Source: Bin5 sp965218625
GTDB taxonomy: Bacteria; Chloroflexota; Anaerolineae; Caldilineales; Caldilineaceae
DNA length: 64,000 bases
Direction: 5' to 3'
NCBI GenBank assembly: GCA_965218625.1
Contig: CBDCLG010000015.1
Coordinates: forward strand, 372,001 to 436,000
Shown one piece after another: positions 35,726 through 45,658 of this stretch. The notes beneath the pieces were generated by a model that was given only the letters and a program-made list of their open reading frames with translations, searched no databases and was not told the DNA's origin. The translations under genes and the position numbers were made by a program. The stretch's first letter is position 1, and every line of letters starts with the position of its first letter.

Positions 35726-36772
35726 TTACTCGATCGTTACCCCAACGGACGCGGCCGCTTCGGTAAATTTTTCCCAGATATCATCGGCGATCGGAATGCC
35801 GTCGCGGCGGCGCTGCTCGCGGTTGCGCGCCTCCATATCGCCCGGCGCGAGCACCTCGTCGAAGCCGGGCGCCGGCGGAATTGCGCGCACGCGCCGCTCC
35901 ATCTCATCGGCGCGCTCGGCGTAATCGGCGAAGGGCTGGAAGAGGTCGGCCTTGAACGCGATCATGGTGACGCCCTGGTGGCGCATGATGGCGCCGGCGC
36001 GTTGCGCATGCACGTAGCTGTCGGAGCCGGTAAAGATCCGACCCAGGAACTCGGTCGTCATCATCAGCGTGTAACCCTTGTGGCCGCCGAAGGGCAGATG
36101 CCCGCCGCCGTCGAAGAAATCGGCCGCATTCGTAGTGGGCACGCCGTCCTTGTCCACGATGGCGTTGGGAGGCAGCGGCTCGCCGCGGCTGTAGGCGTTG
36201 TCCACCTTGACGCCGGAAAGCGCGGTTGTGGCCCAGTCGAACATCATAGCCGACTCTTCGCCGGCGGGCATACCGATCGAGATGGGATTGGTGTGCAGCA
36301 CGCGGCGCCTGCCGCCGAAGGGAACGCTGGCCGGCGCCTCCTCGCTGTAGCCGCCGGCCCAGACCATGCCGACCATCTTCTCCGCCGCGGCCATCTCCAC
36401 GTAGTGGCCCAGCCGGCCGATGTGGTGCATCTGCACGATGCCGACGACGGCCACGTTCTGTGATTGGGCCTTGCTGATCGCCAGCTCCATCGCATACTTT
36501 GCGGCCACGTGTCCGAATGTCCAGTTGCCCGTGACCAGCGCGCTGGTTGCGGTCTCCTGCAGGATTGAGGGTTTGGCGGCGGGCCGAATCTCGTCGTCCT
36601 TGATGCCGGCCACATAGATGGGAAGCGGCCAGATGCCGTGCGTGTCCACGCCGCTCAGATTGGACAGCACCAGATGATCGGCGACATCCTGGGCGTTCTG
36701 CTCATCGGCGCCGGCAGCCAGCAGGATGCTTCTGACCAGGCCATGCAGTTCGTTCTCAGACTTGGTAATCAT
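35726..36772 (-). CDS. Malate/L-lactate (Ldh) family NAD(P)-dependent oxidoreductase
   Basis: 348 residues, second LDH2/MDH2-type enzyme of the window. Landmarks: GVDTHGIWPLPIYV (catalytic His), MHHIGRLGHYVEMAA, VPFGGRRRVLHTNPISIGMP, and GGHKGYTLMMTTEFLGRIFTG. Compared with 20487-21533, length and motif spacing are the same but the sequence is strongly diverged, so different substrates are likely. It lies between the RraA and VOC genes on the same strand, so oxidation of a sugar-derived hydroxy acid before aldol cleavage is a reasonable guess. Confidence 0.9.
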   Translation of the reverse strand: MITKSENELHGLVRSILLAAGADEQNAQDVADHLVLSNLSGVDTHGIWPLPIYVAGIKDDEIRPAAKPSILQETATSALVTGNWTFGHVAAKYAMELAISKAQSQNVAVVGIVQMHHIGRLGHYVEMAAAEKMVGMVWAGGYSEEAPASVPFGGRRRVLHTNPISIGMPAGEESAMMFDWATTALSGVKVDNAYSRGEPLPPNAIVDKDGVPTTNAADFFDGGGHLPFGGHKGYTLMMTTEFLGRIFTGSDSYVHAQRAGAIMRHQGVTMIAFKADLFQPFADYAERADEMERRVRAIPPAPGFDEVLAPGDMEARNREQRRRDGIPIADDIWEKFTEAAASVGVTIE

Positions 36773-36845
36773 GTCTTCGCTCCAGTGGTGGATGGTTCAT
36801 AGCGCAGCGCCCGGATAACGGATACTGGCCGCTGGCCGCCGGTTC

Positions 36846-37232
36846 TCAAGCGGGCGGGGGTTTTACTTCATACAGTTCGCCCTGCAGGCCGACCGGCGTT
36901 GAAAAGAATATATAGCGTACAATTTCGCCTGTGTCCACCACATCTACATCGATCTGCTGGATCTCCTCGGTCTCGAAGGTGACGCCCTTCGCCGTGAGAT
37001 CGGCGACGGCGGCATCGATGTCGTCGACCTGCCAGGCGACGTGCTTTACGATGCCGGGCGCGGCGTCCTCCGTCGCCTGCCACAGCTCGAGGCCGGGATA
37101 CCAGGCGATGGTAAGGCCCGGGCGGTTGACCTCCCTGAACTTGGTCAGGCCGCAGTGCTCCTCCAGGTACCTTCTGGTCGCGTCAAGGTCGGCGACATCG
37201 ACCGAAACGTGGTGGTCAATGATCTGAAACAT
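36846..37232 (-). CDS. VOC superfamily protein
   Basis: 128 residues; vicinal-oxygen-chelate fold. Metal ligand candidates are His7 or His8 (IDHHVSVDVADLDATRRYLEEH), His in VKHVAWQVDDIDAAVADL, and Glu in GLQGELYEVKPPP. Pattern and length fit methylmalonyl-CoA epimerase-like or lactoylglutathione lyase-like members, but the catalytic type is not decided. It is transcribed with the Ldh, RraA and mutarotase genes. Confidence 0.83.
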   Translation of the reverse strand: MFQIIDHHVSVDVADLDATRRYLEEHCGLTKFREVNRPGLTIAWYPGLELWQATEDAAPGIVKHVAWQVDDIDAAVADLTAKGVTFETEEIQQIDVDVVDTGEIVRYIFFSTPVGLQGELYEVKPPPA

Positions 37233-37340
37233 CCTTCATCCCTCCTCACGTGCGCTCTCCGCCTTGGGAGAGACTTTGCGAAACCGGACGCGGCCACTGT
37301 CGCGCCCGGTCATCCTACATTTTCAATGCGCTTGCGGCGC

Positions 37341-37673
37341 TCAGGCCTCATGCACAAGCTCCATCTGCGCCCACCATTCGCCGGCCGGGGCTTCCGGCGC
37401 CGGTTCCTGGAAGCCGCGCATAATATCGTCCCATTCCCGAATCCGCGCCGCCCCGGGCGCGGGCGCGGAGAAGGCGCGGCCAAAGTCGAAGTCGTCCTCG
37501 GTCTCGATGTACATGAAAAGCCGGCGGCCAATGAGGAATATCCTGGTCTTGAGAATGCCCAGGCGGCGGGCGTGTTCGAGCACCTCCGGCCACGCGTTGC
37601 GGTGGTACTCCTTGTACTGCGCGATGACCTCAGCGTCATCCTTCAGATTGATCGTCAGGCCGTAGCATTTCAT
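37341..37673 (-). CDS. L-rhamnose mutarotase (RhaM/RhaU family)
   Basis: 110 residues, close to the family norm of 104-110. The start MKCYGLTINLKDDAEVIAQYKEYHRNAWPEVLEHARRLGI has the conserved YKxxHxxxWPEV catalytic strand-helix (His about 24), and IFLIGRRLFMYIETEDDFDF and WWAQMELVHEA complete the dimeric ferredoxin-like fold. The enzyme interconverts alpha and beta anomers of L-rhamnose or related deoxysugars. The ATG at 37673 is preferred because family proteins start M-x-x-x-G-L. A 6-deoxy-hexose pathway (rhamnose or fucose) is suggested for the neighbouring dehydrogenase, RraA and importer genes. Confidence 0.9.
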   Translation of the reverse strand: MKCYGLTINLKDDAEVIAQYKEYHRNAWPEVLEHARRLGILKTRIFLIGRRLFMYIETEDDFDFGRAFSAPAPGAARIREWDDIMRGFQEPAPEAPAGEWWAQMELVHEA

Positions 37674-37712
37674 GCGCCCGTCCCATTTCCGCACGCCGGA
37701 TTCCCGCAGCTG

Positions 37713-38945
37713 CTACTGGACGATGATCGGCAGGCTCTTCAGATTGTGGAATGTATTGTTCTGCTGCCATTCGACGCCAGCCTCGTCCAGTTCCAGGCGG
37801 GGGAAGCGACGCAGCAGGGTGGTGAACGCAATCTCGGCCTCGCGCCGAGCGAGCGGCGCGCCGGCGCAGAAGTGAATGCCCCAGCCGAACGACGTGTGCA
37901 GGTTCGGTTCACGCGTGATGTCCAGACGGTCGGGCTCTTCAAACTTGGCCGGGTCCCGGTTCGCGGCACCCAACATCAGCGAGAGAGTCTGCCCCTTGGG
38001 GACCTGCTGGCCGCCGATTTCGACATCTTCGGCGGTCAGTCGCCAGGCGCGCAGGAACGAAGTGTCGAAGCGCAGGAACTCTTCGACCGCCGTCCCGATC
38101 AGATCCGGGTTGTCCCGCAGCATTTGCAGCTGATCGGGATTTCGCAGCAGCGCCAGCAGGCCGTTGCCGATCAGTCCGGTCGTCGTTTCGTGGCCGGCAG
38201 TCAGAAGCGTGATGCATGTCGCGACCAGTTCGGTCTCGTTGAGCACGTCGCCTCGCTCCTCCGCGGCCACAAGCGCGCTGATCAGGTCGTCCAGGGGCTG
38301 CTGGCGCCGCGCCTCTATCAACTCAAGCAGCCATTCCTTGGTTTCAAGCAGGGCTTGGGTGCTCTTCAGGATCGTCTCGATGTGGGGGCGGCCGGTGCCG
38401 TGAAAGGCGACGATGTCGTCCGACCACTCCTTGAACTGATCGCGGTCCTCCGCCGGCACGCCAAGCGTCTCCGCGATCACGATCGCGGGCAGCGGATAGG
38501 CGAAATCGCGGATCACTTCGATCGCGCCGCCGGTCTCGGCCTCTTCGAGCAGGTCGTTGACGATTTCCTGCACCCTGGGCCGCATCCCCTCCACCACACG
38601 CGTGGTGAATGCCTTGTTAACCAGATTGCGGACGCGCGTGTGCTCGGGCGGGTCGGTGTTGGGCATACCGGTGGTGAAGTTAGCGTAGAGCGGGCGGATC
38701 TTGGCGCGCACGTCATCGGGCAGCTGATCGAGGAACGCGGCGATGCGCCCCACGTTGGTAAAGCGGCGATGGTCGCGCAGCGCCGTCACCACGTCGTCGT
38801 AGCGCGTCAACACCCAACAGCCCCAGGCCTCACTCCAGTGCACCGGGTCCTGTTCGCGCAGCCGGTGGTAGATGGGATATGGGTCGCTGATTATCTCGGG
38901 CGATACCAGAAGCTGATCAAGCGAGGAAACGTTGTCCATAGCCAT
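37713..38945 (-). CDS. Cytochrome P450, soluble bacterial class
   Basis: 410 residues. Heme-binding loop FGWGIHFCAGAPLARREAEI with the axial Cys; I-helix oxygen-activation motif AGHETTTGL; K-helix EEFLRFD (E-x-x-R). PPEHTRVRNLVNKAFTTR is the usual B'-C region of soluble CYPs. AGAGGAGGA stands just before ATG 38945 (ATG 38939 is a second in-frame option). No ferredoxin or reductase gene is adjacent, so electron partners must be elsewhere. It lies between the deoxysugar genes and a peptide ABC operon; whether it belongs to either is unclear. Substrate unknown. Confidence 0.93.
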   Translation of the reverse strand: MAMDNVSSLDQLLVSPEIISDPYPIYHRLREQDPVHWSEAWGCWVLTRYDDVVTALRDHRRFTNVGRIAAFLDQLPDDVRAKIRPLYANFTTGMPNTDPPEHTRVRNLVNKAFTTRVVEGMRPRVQEIVNDLLEEAETGGAIEVIRDFAYPLPAIVIAETLGVPAEDRDQFKEWSDDIVAFHGTGRPHIETILKSTQALLETKEWLLELIEARRQQPLDDLISALVAAEERGDVLNETELVATCITLLTAGHETTTGLIGNGLLALLRNPDQLQMLRDNPDLIGTAVEEFLRFDTSFLRAWRLTAEDVEIGGQQVPKGQTLSLMLGAANRDPAKFEEPDRLDITREPNLHTSFGWGIHFCAGAPLARREAEIAFTTLLRRFPRLELDEAGVEWQQNNTFHNLKSLPIIVQ

Positions 38946-38994
38946 GGGTCCTCCTCTGCGCTCTGTGTTAAGCGGTTGCGCCAACCACTGTCCG

Positions 38995-39783
38995 CTAGCC
39001 GGCGCCGTTTCCGCGCCCCGGAATCGAATCAATGAGCAGCCTCGTGTAGGGATGCTGCGGCTGCTCCATGACTGCTTGCGTTTCTCCGGTCTCGACAATT
39101 TCGGCCGTCTGCATCACGTAGACGCGCGATGTCAGATAGCGCACCAGCCCCAGGTCGTGCGAGATGAAGATGATCGCCAGGCCCCGCTCCGTCTGGAGGC
39201 GGCGCAGCAGATTGAGCAGCTGCGCCTGCGCCGACTGGTCGATGGACGAAGTCGGCTCGTCGGCGATCAGGACTTTGGGGCCGGGGGCCAAAGCCCGCGC
39301 AACGCTCACGCGCTGCCGCTGCCCGCCTGACAGCGATTTGGGGAACTGCCGGGCCTGGTCGGCGCTGATGCCCATGGTTTGCAGCAGCCGCAGCGCCTCC
39401 TCCCTGGCCGCCGCCTTGGGCAAATTGTGCCACACCTGCACCGCCTCCGCCACCGCCTGCCAGACCCTCATGCGAGGGTTGAGCGAGGAATAGGGGTCCT
39501 GGAAGATCATCTGTGTCTTCCAGCGCTCGCTGCGCGGCATGTTCTGCTCGCTCTGCGCGCTGAAGATCCGTTCCCCTTCCAACCGCACTTCGCCGGCGCT
39601 GGGCCGCTGCAGACCGACAAGCACGCGCGCCAGAGTCGTCTTGCCGCTGCCGCTCTCGCCGACGATGCCGACAGCTTCGCCGCCGGAGACGGTAACGCTG
39701 GCCGCGCGCACGGCATCGAACGCCTCGGCGCCGCGCCCGAAGGTAACGGTGATCTCCTGTCCCTCCAGCAGCAACTCTGTCAT
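38995..39783 (-). CDS. ABC transporter ATP-binding protein, OppF type (short)
   Basis: 262 residues, shorter than usual OppF (about 310-330) because the cysteine-rich C-terminal extension is missing after HPYTRLLIDSIPGRG. Walker A GESGSGKTT, signature LSGGQRQRV, Walker B VLIADEPTSSID, switch His FISHDLG. It begins MTELLLEGQEITVTFGRG. Five bases separate it from the OppD gene upstream. It pairs with that subunit for the importer 38995-44473. Confidence 0.92.
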   Translation of the reverse strand: MTELLLEGQEITVTFGRGAEAFDAVRAASVTVSGGEAVGIVGESGSGKTTLARVLVGLQRPSAGEVRLEGERIFSAQSEQNMPRSERWKTQMIFQDPYSSLNPRMRVWQAVAEAVQVWHNLPKAAAREEALRLLQTMGISADQARQFPKSLSGGQRQRVSVARALAPGPKVLIADEPTSSIDQSAQAQLLNLLRRLQTERGLAIIFISHDLGLVRYLTSRVYVMQTAEIVETGETQAVMEQPQHPYTRLLIDSIPGRGNGAG

Positions 39784-39788
39784 TTCCG

Positions 39789-40796
<1,008 letters not shown>

Positions 40797-40835
40797 TTCG
40801 AGAAGCCGCTTTATTTCATACTCCTCTCAGGATGT

Positions 40836-41738
40836 TTACCCTTCTTCCCCTTTGCTGATCTGCTCGAGGCCGCGCGCCAGCAGGGCAACGCCGATGGCCG
40901 TCAGCGAGAGAAAGAAGCCGGGAAAGAGGATCAGCCACGGTTCGGTGCGCAGATAGAGCCGGCCCTCGGCCAGCATCGCGCCCCACTCCGGCGTCGGCGG
41001 ACGTACGCCCAGACCCAGGAACGACAACCCGCCGATGATCACGATGATGAAGATGAAGTCGCTCAACGCGTAGGCCAGCGCCTCCGAAAAGACGTTGGGC
41101 ATGATGTGGCGCACGAGGATGCGCAGCTGCGAATAGCCCAGCACGTGCGCGGTCTGCACGAACTCGGCCTCGCGCAGGGCCAGTGACTTGGCGCGGGCGA
41201 TGCGCGCGTACTGTGCCCAGCGCGATATCCAGATGGCGATCAAAAGGCCGCGAACGCCCCCCTCCACCATCGCCACGATGCCGAGTACCAGGATGATTTC
41301 TGGGAACGCCGTCAATGCGTTGACGAGGCCGTCCCACAACGTTTCGGCGATGCGGTTGCGCGTCGTGCCCGCGAGCGTGCCGATGAAGGTGCCGATGACG
41401 ATGGGCACGCTGACCCCCAGAATCGCCAGGACGATGTCCAGCCGCGCAGCTGCGAAGACGCGCACCAGCAGGTCGCGGCCCAAATGATCGGTGCCGAAGG
41501 GATAGGTCGCGCCGGGGGGCTGCAGAGGCAGGTCGACAAACTGGTAGGGATCGCTGGGGCTCAACAAGGGCACGAAAACGCTGAGCAAGAGGATCAACGC
41601 CAGGATGACGGCGCCCCAACGGCTCTCGGCGTTGAGCTGCTGCCAGATGCGGCCCAACCCCAGCCGGCGCAGGGGGCCGGCGGGGGATACGAGGGTGTCG
41701 CGCAGAGACCGTGAAGGCGCACCACTGCCTATCGTCAT
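40836..41738 (-). CDS. ABC transporter permease, DppC/OppC type
   Basis: 300 residues. N-terminal cytoplasmic tail, first helix WGAVILALILLLSVFVPLLS, then the family marker YPFGTDHLGRDLLVRVFAAAR. EAA loop FVQTAHVLGYSQLRILVRHIMPN. C-terminus PWLILFPGFFLSLTAIGVALLARGLEQ is standard. The start overlaps the stop of the DppB-type gene by four bases, so the two are coupled. It is a subunit of the importer whose binding protein is at 42902-44473. Confidence 0.92.
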   Translation of the reverse strand: MTIGSGAPSRSLRDTLVSPAGPLRRLGLGRIWQQLNAESRWGAVILALILLLSVFVPLLSPSDPYQFVDLPLQPPGATYPFGTDHLGRDLLVRVFAAARLDIVLAILGVSVPIVIGTFIGTLAGTTRNRIAETLWDGLVNALTAFPEIILVLGIVAMVEGGVRGLLIAIWISRWAQYARIARAKSLALREAEFVQTAHVLGYSQLRILVRHIMPNVFSEALAYALSDFIFIIVIIGGLSFLGLGVRPPTPEWGAMLAEGRLYLRTEPWLILFPGFFLSLTAIGVALLARGLEQISKGEEG

Positions 41739-42835
41739 CGCATCTTCGCCCGCGGGTCAAGCCAGCCGTTGACCAGGTCGGCGGTAAACGTCAATCCGAC
41801 CACCAGCAGGCCGCTCAGAAATACGATTCCCTGCACGAGTGGGTAATCGCGGTTGCGCACGGCGTCGATGAGCGTCATGCCGACTCCGGGCAGATTGAAG
41901 ATGATTTCAATAATGACGGCATAGCTGACGACGGTGGCGGCGAAGTAGCCCAACGCGGCGATTGTGGGCGCAAGCGAGGGCCGCAGCAGATAGCGCCAGT
42001 GGAATCGCCATCCCTGTGTGCCGCGAATGATAGCTGCCTCGACGAACTCCTCGGAGCTGGTCTCGATAATCGAAGATTGAAGGATGCGCGCCAGGACCGG
42101 AACCAGCACACAGTTGATCGTGAGCGCGGGCAGCCACAGCGAGTAGAGATTGGCGGGAAATCCGGGATAGTACCCCGCTATGGGCGCCAGGTTGACCTGG
42201 ACGGCGAATAGCAAGATGAGAAGCAGACCAGAAAAGAAGACGGGAGTCGCCACAAAGACGGAGGCGACGATCTGGAAAACGTGCCCGAACCAGCTGCGAC
42301 GGTAGAGCGCGGCCGCCACGCCCAACGGCAGTGCCAGCACAACGGTCATGAAGATCGTCGTCGCCGTCAGCCACAGTGAGACCGGCAGTCGCTTGCCGAT
42401 GATGGAGAGGACCGGTTCGCGCGAACGGATCGAGAGGCCGAAGTCGCCGCGCGCCACATTTGAGATGTAGCGCCCGAATTGGCTGTGAAGCGGGCCGTCG
42501 ATTCCGAGCAGCTTTCGGTAGGCGATCAGGTCCTCCTCGGTCGCGACGTCGCCCAGCAGAATCATGGCCGGATCGCCCGGGATGAGACGGACCAGGAGGA
42601 AGGCGAAAACCATCAACAGGAAAGCGACAAGGAACGCCTGCGCCAGCCGCCGAATTACAGGATGGCGCAGCAGGCGCAGCGTCGCTGCGTAGAAGCGAGG
42701 AGAGAATGAGGAGACGGGGGAAGAGGGAGGGGCACTGTTCGCGGGCCCACCATTGCCGGTTTGGGATGGCTGGCGGTCTTGATCCCGCTCGAGGCCCCGG
42801 TTCCCGCTCCCCGCGGTTCCCCTCTCACTCCTCAC
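41735..42835 (-). CDS. ABC transporter permease, DppB/OppB type
   Basis: Up to 366 residues. The membrane part starts near residue 60 (RRLAQAFLVAFLLMVFAFLLVRLIPGDPAM) and has the EAA loop EEFVEAAIIRGTQGWRFHWRY and end motif IIFNLPGVGMTLIDAVRNRDYPLV. The first 50 residues are Ser/Pro/Gly/Arg-rich without counterpart in the family and derive from purine-rich DNA resembling spacer; with only a GTG and no ribosome site at 42835, the true start may be later at a non-ATG codon. Its promoter side is the binding-protein gene, from which it is separated by a strong hairpin. Confidence 0.88.
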   Translation of the reverse strand: MRSERGTAGSGNRGLERDQDRQPSQTGNGGPANSAPPSSPVSSFSPRFYAATLRLLRHPVIRRLAQAFLVAFLLMVFAFLLVRLIPGDPAMILLGDVATEEDLIAYRKLLGIDGPLHSQFGRYISNVARGDFGLSIRSREPVLSIIGKRLPVSLWLTATTIFMTVVLALPLGVAAALYRRSWFGHVFQIVASVFVATPVFFSGLLLILLFAVQVNLAPIAGYYPGFPANLYSLWLPALTINCVLVPVLARILQSSIIETSSEEFVEAAIIRGTQGWRFHWRYLLRPSLAPTIAALGYFAATVVSYAVIIEIIFNLPGVGMTLIDAVRNRDYPLVQGIVFLSGLLVVGLTFTADLVNGWLDPRAKMR

Positions 42836-42860
42836 GCTCTATGCCTCACTTGCTGTAGAG

Positions 42861-42890
42861 CGGCGAATGGCCTGGGACAGCCATTCGCCG
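42861..42890 (-). promoter_or_regulatory. Intercistronic hairpin after binding-protein gene (42902-44473)
   Basis: Perfect 11-bp arms CGGCGAATGGC and GCCATTCGCCG around an 8-base loop, beginning 11 bases after the binding-protein stop on the minus strand. No T-run follows. Same placement as in the other four importer operons here. Confidence 0.7.
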
Positions 42891-42901
42891 CCGATCTCGA
42901 A

Positions 42902-44473
42902 TTACTGTTCCACGTCCGCTATCGGCACGACGATGAAGTGCGAAGCGCCGGTTACGGTCCTGACGATATTCTGGCCGATGCGGCTGCCGCCCATCACCGA
43001 GCGTTCGCAGCAGGGGATGATCGACTGCACCTCGTAGCCGCGATACTGGATCTGGCGGATCAGCTCGTCGCGGGCATCCCGGTCAACCGTATTGGTCAAC
43101 TCGTCGAATAGCCGCTTCATCTCGTCGTCGTCGATGCGCGACCGCTGCGCCCAGAAACCGTCAAGGAACTGGTTGCGCAGATAGCTCTCGGGCGGTCCGC
43201 CGTTGTTGCCGGTAACGGCCCAGCCGGCATTGTAGTCGGGCGAATTGGCCATGATGTCCAGCGCGATACCGACCTCCTGGCCGTCCGCGGTCACCTCCAT
43301 GTTGAGCTCTTTAAGCTGCTCGGCGAAGACCAGGATGCTCTCGACATACCCGGGCCGCGGCCCATAGGTCGTCACTGTGAAGGAGCAGCCGCCGTCCGCC
43401 CAGGGCGTGTCCGCCATCAGCGCCTTGGCCGCTTCCAGGTCCTGCGCGCCGCCATTGGGCAGGATGCCCACGTCCAGCGGCTGGCCGGTGTAGAAGTAGC
43501 CTATGACCGGCGGCGATACGCCCAGAAGGGCGCGTTCATTGATCTCGGAGCGGTCGAGGGCCAGCGAAATCGCCTCGCGCACATCGCGATTTGAGAGACA
43601 GTGGTCGTCGGGAAGCTGCTGGTTGATGCTCAGGTGGAAGACGCCGCCCAGCGCCACGACGAAGGTCTCGACCTCCGGCGGGAAGGTGGCGCGCGCCTGC
43701 GGCGGCAGCTCGTAGACGTAGTCCAATTGGCCGGTGGCCAGCAGCAGCGAGCGCGAGGTCGGATCGGGCACCCAGTGCAGCTCAAGCTCCTGAACGGCCA
43801 TCGGGCCCAGCGGATAGTTTGGGTTCTCCTTCAGTGTCACGACCGGGTCGCCTGGCTCGCCCGAGGCGACATAGTAGGGGCCGGCGCTCACCGGGTTGCG
43901 GAAGTATCCATCCGGGTCGGCTTCGACCTGGGCCTGGGGATGGACCGAGAAGCCGGTGCGGCCAAACCAGAAGGGCAGCGTCGGTTCGGGCAGGCTCAGC
44001 GTCCACACGACGGTCCGGTCGTCGGTCGCCTCTACGCTGACGACATTGGCGATCGGGCCCTGATCGGTCGGCGGCGCGTCCTTGATGCGCTCCCAGGTGA
44101 AGACGATGTCCCCAACCGTGACGGGCGTGCCGTCCGAGTACATCAGGTTTTCGCGCAGTGTGAAGGTATAGACGAGGCCGTCATCGGAAATATCCATCGA
44201 CTCGGCCAGGTCGGGCTGCGGCACGCCGTACTGATCGAAGCGGAGCAGCTGCCCGCTGATCAGCTTGATGGTCGAGCCTTCCGAGGTCTCGCCGGGCAGG
44301 GCCGGGTCGAAGTGCGTCAGCGCGCCGGGCAGGCCGTAGCGCACCTTCGCCAGCGGCAACATGCTCTCCGATTCCATCATCATCGGTTCCGCGGTGATCG
44401 GCTGGCACCCGGCCAGCAGAATCGCGAAAATGGCTACCGCGAAAATGAACAATTTGGGCTTTTTGGCATCCAT
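42902..44473 (-). CDS. ABC solute-binding lipoprotein, family 5
   Basis: 523 residues. MDAKKPKLFIFAVAIFAILLAG-Cys is a clear lipoprotein signal; GGAGG lies 7 bases before ATG 44473, which decides it over 44512. The mature protein has the family 5 landmarks: TFTLRENLMYSDGTPVTVGDIVFTW and DRSEINERALLGVSPPVIGY. It is not closely related to the duplicated pair at 5537/8717. Peptide, nickel or oligosaccharide ligands are possible. It is the first gene of operon 44473-38995 on the minus strand, following a Gfo/Idh dehydrogenase gene by 81 bp. Confidence 0.9.
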   Translation of the reverse strand: MDAKKPKLFIFAVAIFAILLAGCQPITAEPMMMESESMLPLAKVRYGLPGALTHFDPALPGETSEGSTIKLISGQLLRFDQYGVPQPDLAESMDISDDGLVYTFTLRENLMYSDGTPVTVGDIVFTWERIKDAPPTDQGPIANVVSVEATDDRTVVWTLSLPEPTLPFWFGRTGFSVHPQAQVEADPDGYFRNPVSAGPYYVASGEPGDPVVTLKENPNYPLGPMAVQELELHWVPDPTSRSLLLATGQLDYVYELPPQARATFPPEVETFVVALGGVFHLSINQQLPDDHCLSNRDVREAISLALDRSEINERALLGVSPPVIGYFYTGQPLDVGILPNGGAQDLEAAKALMADTPWADGGCSFTVTTYGPRPGYVESILVFAEQLKELNMEVTADGQEVGIALDIMANSPDYNAGWAVTGNNGGPPESYLRNQFLDGFWAQRSRIDDDEMKRLFDELTNTVDRDARDELIRQIQYRGYEVQSIIPCCERSVMGGSRIGQNIVRTVTGASHFIVVPIADVEQ

Positions 44474-44554
44474 CTCCTGACCTCCGTGAGAAAAGTGTGG
44501 TTGATAGTGCACGGTTCGCGGCCGGTACGAATTGCGGCCGACGACCGCTACCGA

Positions 44555-45586
44555 CTACTCCGCCACCTGAACGGGGCGGTTCGTCTTCAGAGATTCGACC
44601 GCAGCCTCGACCAGCAGCTGCGAACGATAGCCGTCCTCGACGCTGACCATCGGCGGGCGGCCCGCCTCGAGTGACTCGACAAAGTGGTTCATCTCGCTCG
44701 GATAGGCCTCGGCGTACTTGTAGAAGTAGAACTGCGAACCGTCCGGAGGGCCGGATAGCAGCCTGTCGTGCAGCGCGCCCGCGGCCGAGTAGCGGACAAG
44801 GCTGGTCTCGGGGCGGTTCTCGGCGCGCAGCATCCCCTTCGCGCCATGCACTTCGAGCCGCTGGTCGTAGCCGTAGGTCGTGTGCCAGATGATGTTGATG
44901 TTGCAGAGCGCGCCGCGGGCGGTCTTGAGCGTCGTCAACGCCGCGTCGACCTCGCCCAATTTGCCCAGCTCCGGTTCGACCAAACATGAAGCCGCAACGT
45001 AGACTTCCACAGGCTCATCGTTGAGCAGAGCGCGTGCCAGGTCGAAGTCATGCACGGCCGATTCTCGCAGCAGCGTGTAGGGGGCGTCCTTGTAGGTCTC
45101 CCGGCTGAGTTCGAGCAGGGTAACCTTGGGATCGCGGTTGGTGAGCAGCACCAGTTGGACTTCGCCGACCTCGCCGGCCTTAACAGCCTGGATCAGCGCC
45201 AGATGGCCCGGCTCGAACCGCTTCATGAAGCCCATGAAGCTCGGCACACCCGCCTTCCTGACCTCCTCAACCGCGGCGCGGGCGCCGGGAATGTCTTCGG
45301 CCAGCGGTTTTTCGCAGAAGACCGCCTTGCCCGCACGTGCGGCCGCGACCACAAGCTCCGCGTGGCAGCTGGCCGGCGTCGTGATGACGACCGCGTCGAC
45401 TTCGGGGTCGGCCAGGGCGCTCCCGCTGTCGTGCACGGCCAGGGCGCCGTACTGCGCGGCCAGTTCGTCGGCGGCGTGCGGCAGAAGGTCGCAGACGCTG
45501 TGAATCGTCGCGTTGGGATGCTCCGCCAGGGTACGCGCGTGCCGTTTCCCCATCTGGCCGGCGCCGAAGATGCAGAATCGGACCAT
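44555..45586 (-). CDS. Gfo/Idh/MocA family NAD(P)-dependent oxidoreductase
   Basis: 343 residues. N-terminal Rossmann domain with CIFGAGQMGKRHARTLAEHP, and the family hallmark EKPLAEDIPGARAAVEEV containing the catalytic-region Glu-Lys-Pro. The C-terminal alpha/beta domain follows (SAVHDFDLARALLNDEPVEVYVAAS, with the conserved H-D-x-D). Members oxidise inositols, sugars or pseudo-sugars, often with ring-hydroxyl specificity. It lies just upstream of a peptide-type importer and downstream of a cupin gene on the same strand, so it is probably co-expressed. Confidence 0.92.
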   Translation of the reverse strand: MVRFCIFGAGQMGKRHARTLAEHPNATIHSVCDLLPHAADELAAQYGALAVHDSGSALADPEVDAVVITTPASCHAELVVAAARAGKAVFCEKPLAEDIPGARAAVEEVRKAGVPSFMGFMKRFEPGHLALIQAVKAGEVGEVQLVLLTNRDPKVTLLELSRETYKDAPYTLLRESAVHDFDLARALLNDEPVEVYVAASCLVEPELGKLGEVDAALTTLKTARGALCNINIIWHTTYGYDQRLEVHGAKGMLRAENRPETSLVRYSAAGALHDRLLSGPPDGSQFYFYKYAEAYPSEMNHFVESLEAGRPPMVSVEDGYRSQLLVEAAVESLKTNRPVQVAE

Positions 45587-45658
45587 CTCGCAACTCCCGT
45601 TGCTCGTGATCGGCGGCCTGCGCCCCGCTGCGGATCGCTTGTCACCGAACAGAGCCGC

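Noticed and set aside
34964..36463. 499-codon open frame on the plus strand
   Set aside because: It lies antisense to the RraA and Ldh genes, both with clear motifs, and has no recognisable domain.
37041..39035. 664-codon open frame on the plus strand
   Set aside because: It is antisense to the VOC, mutarotase and P450 genes and has shadow composition.
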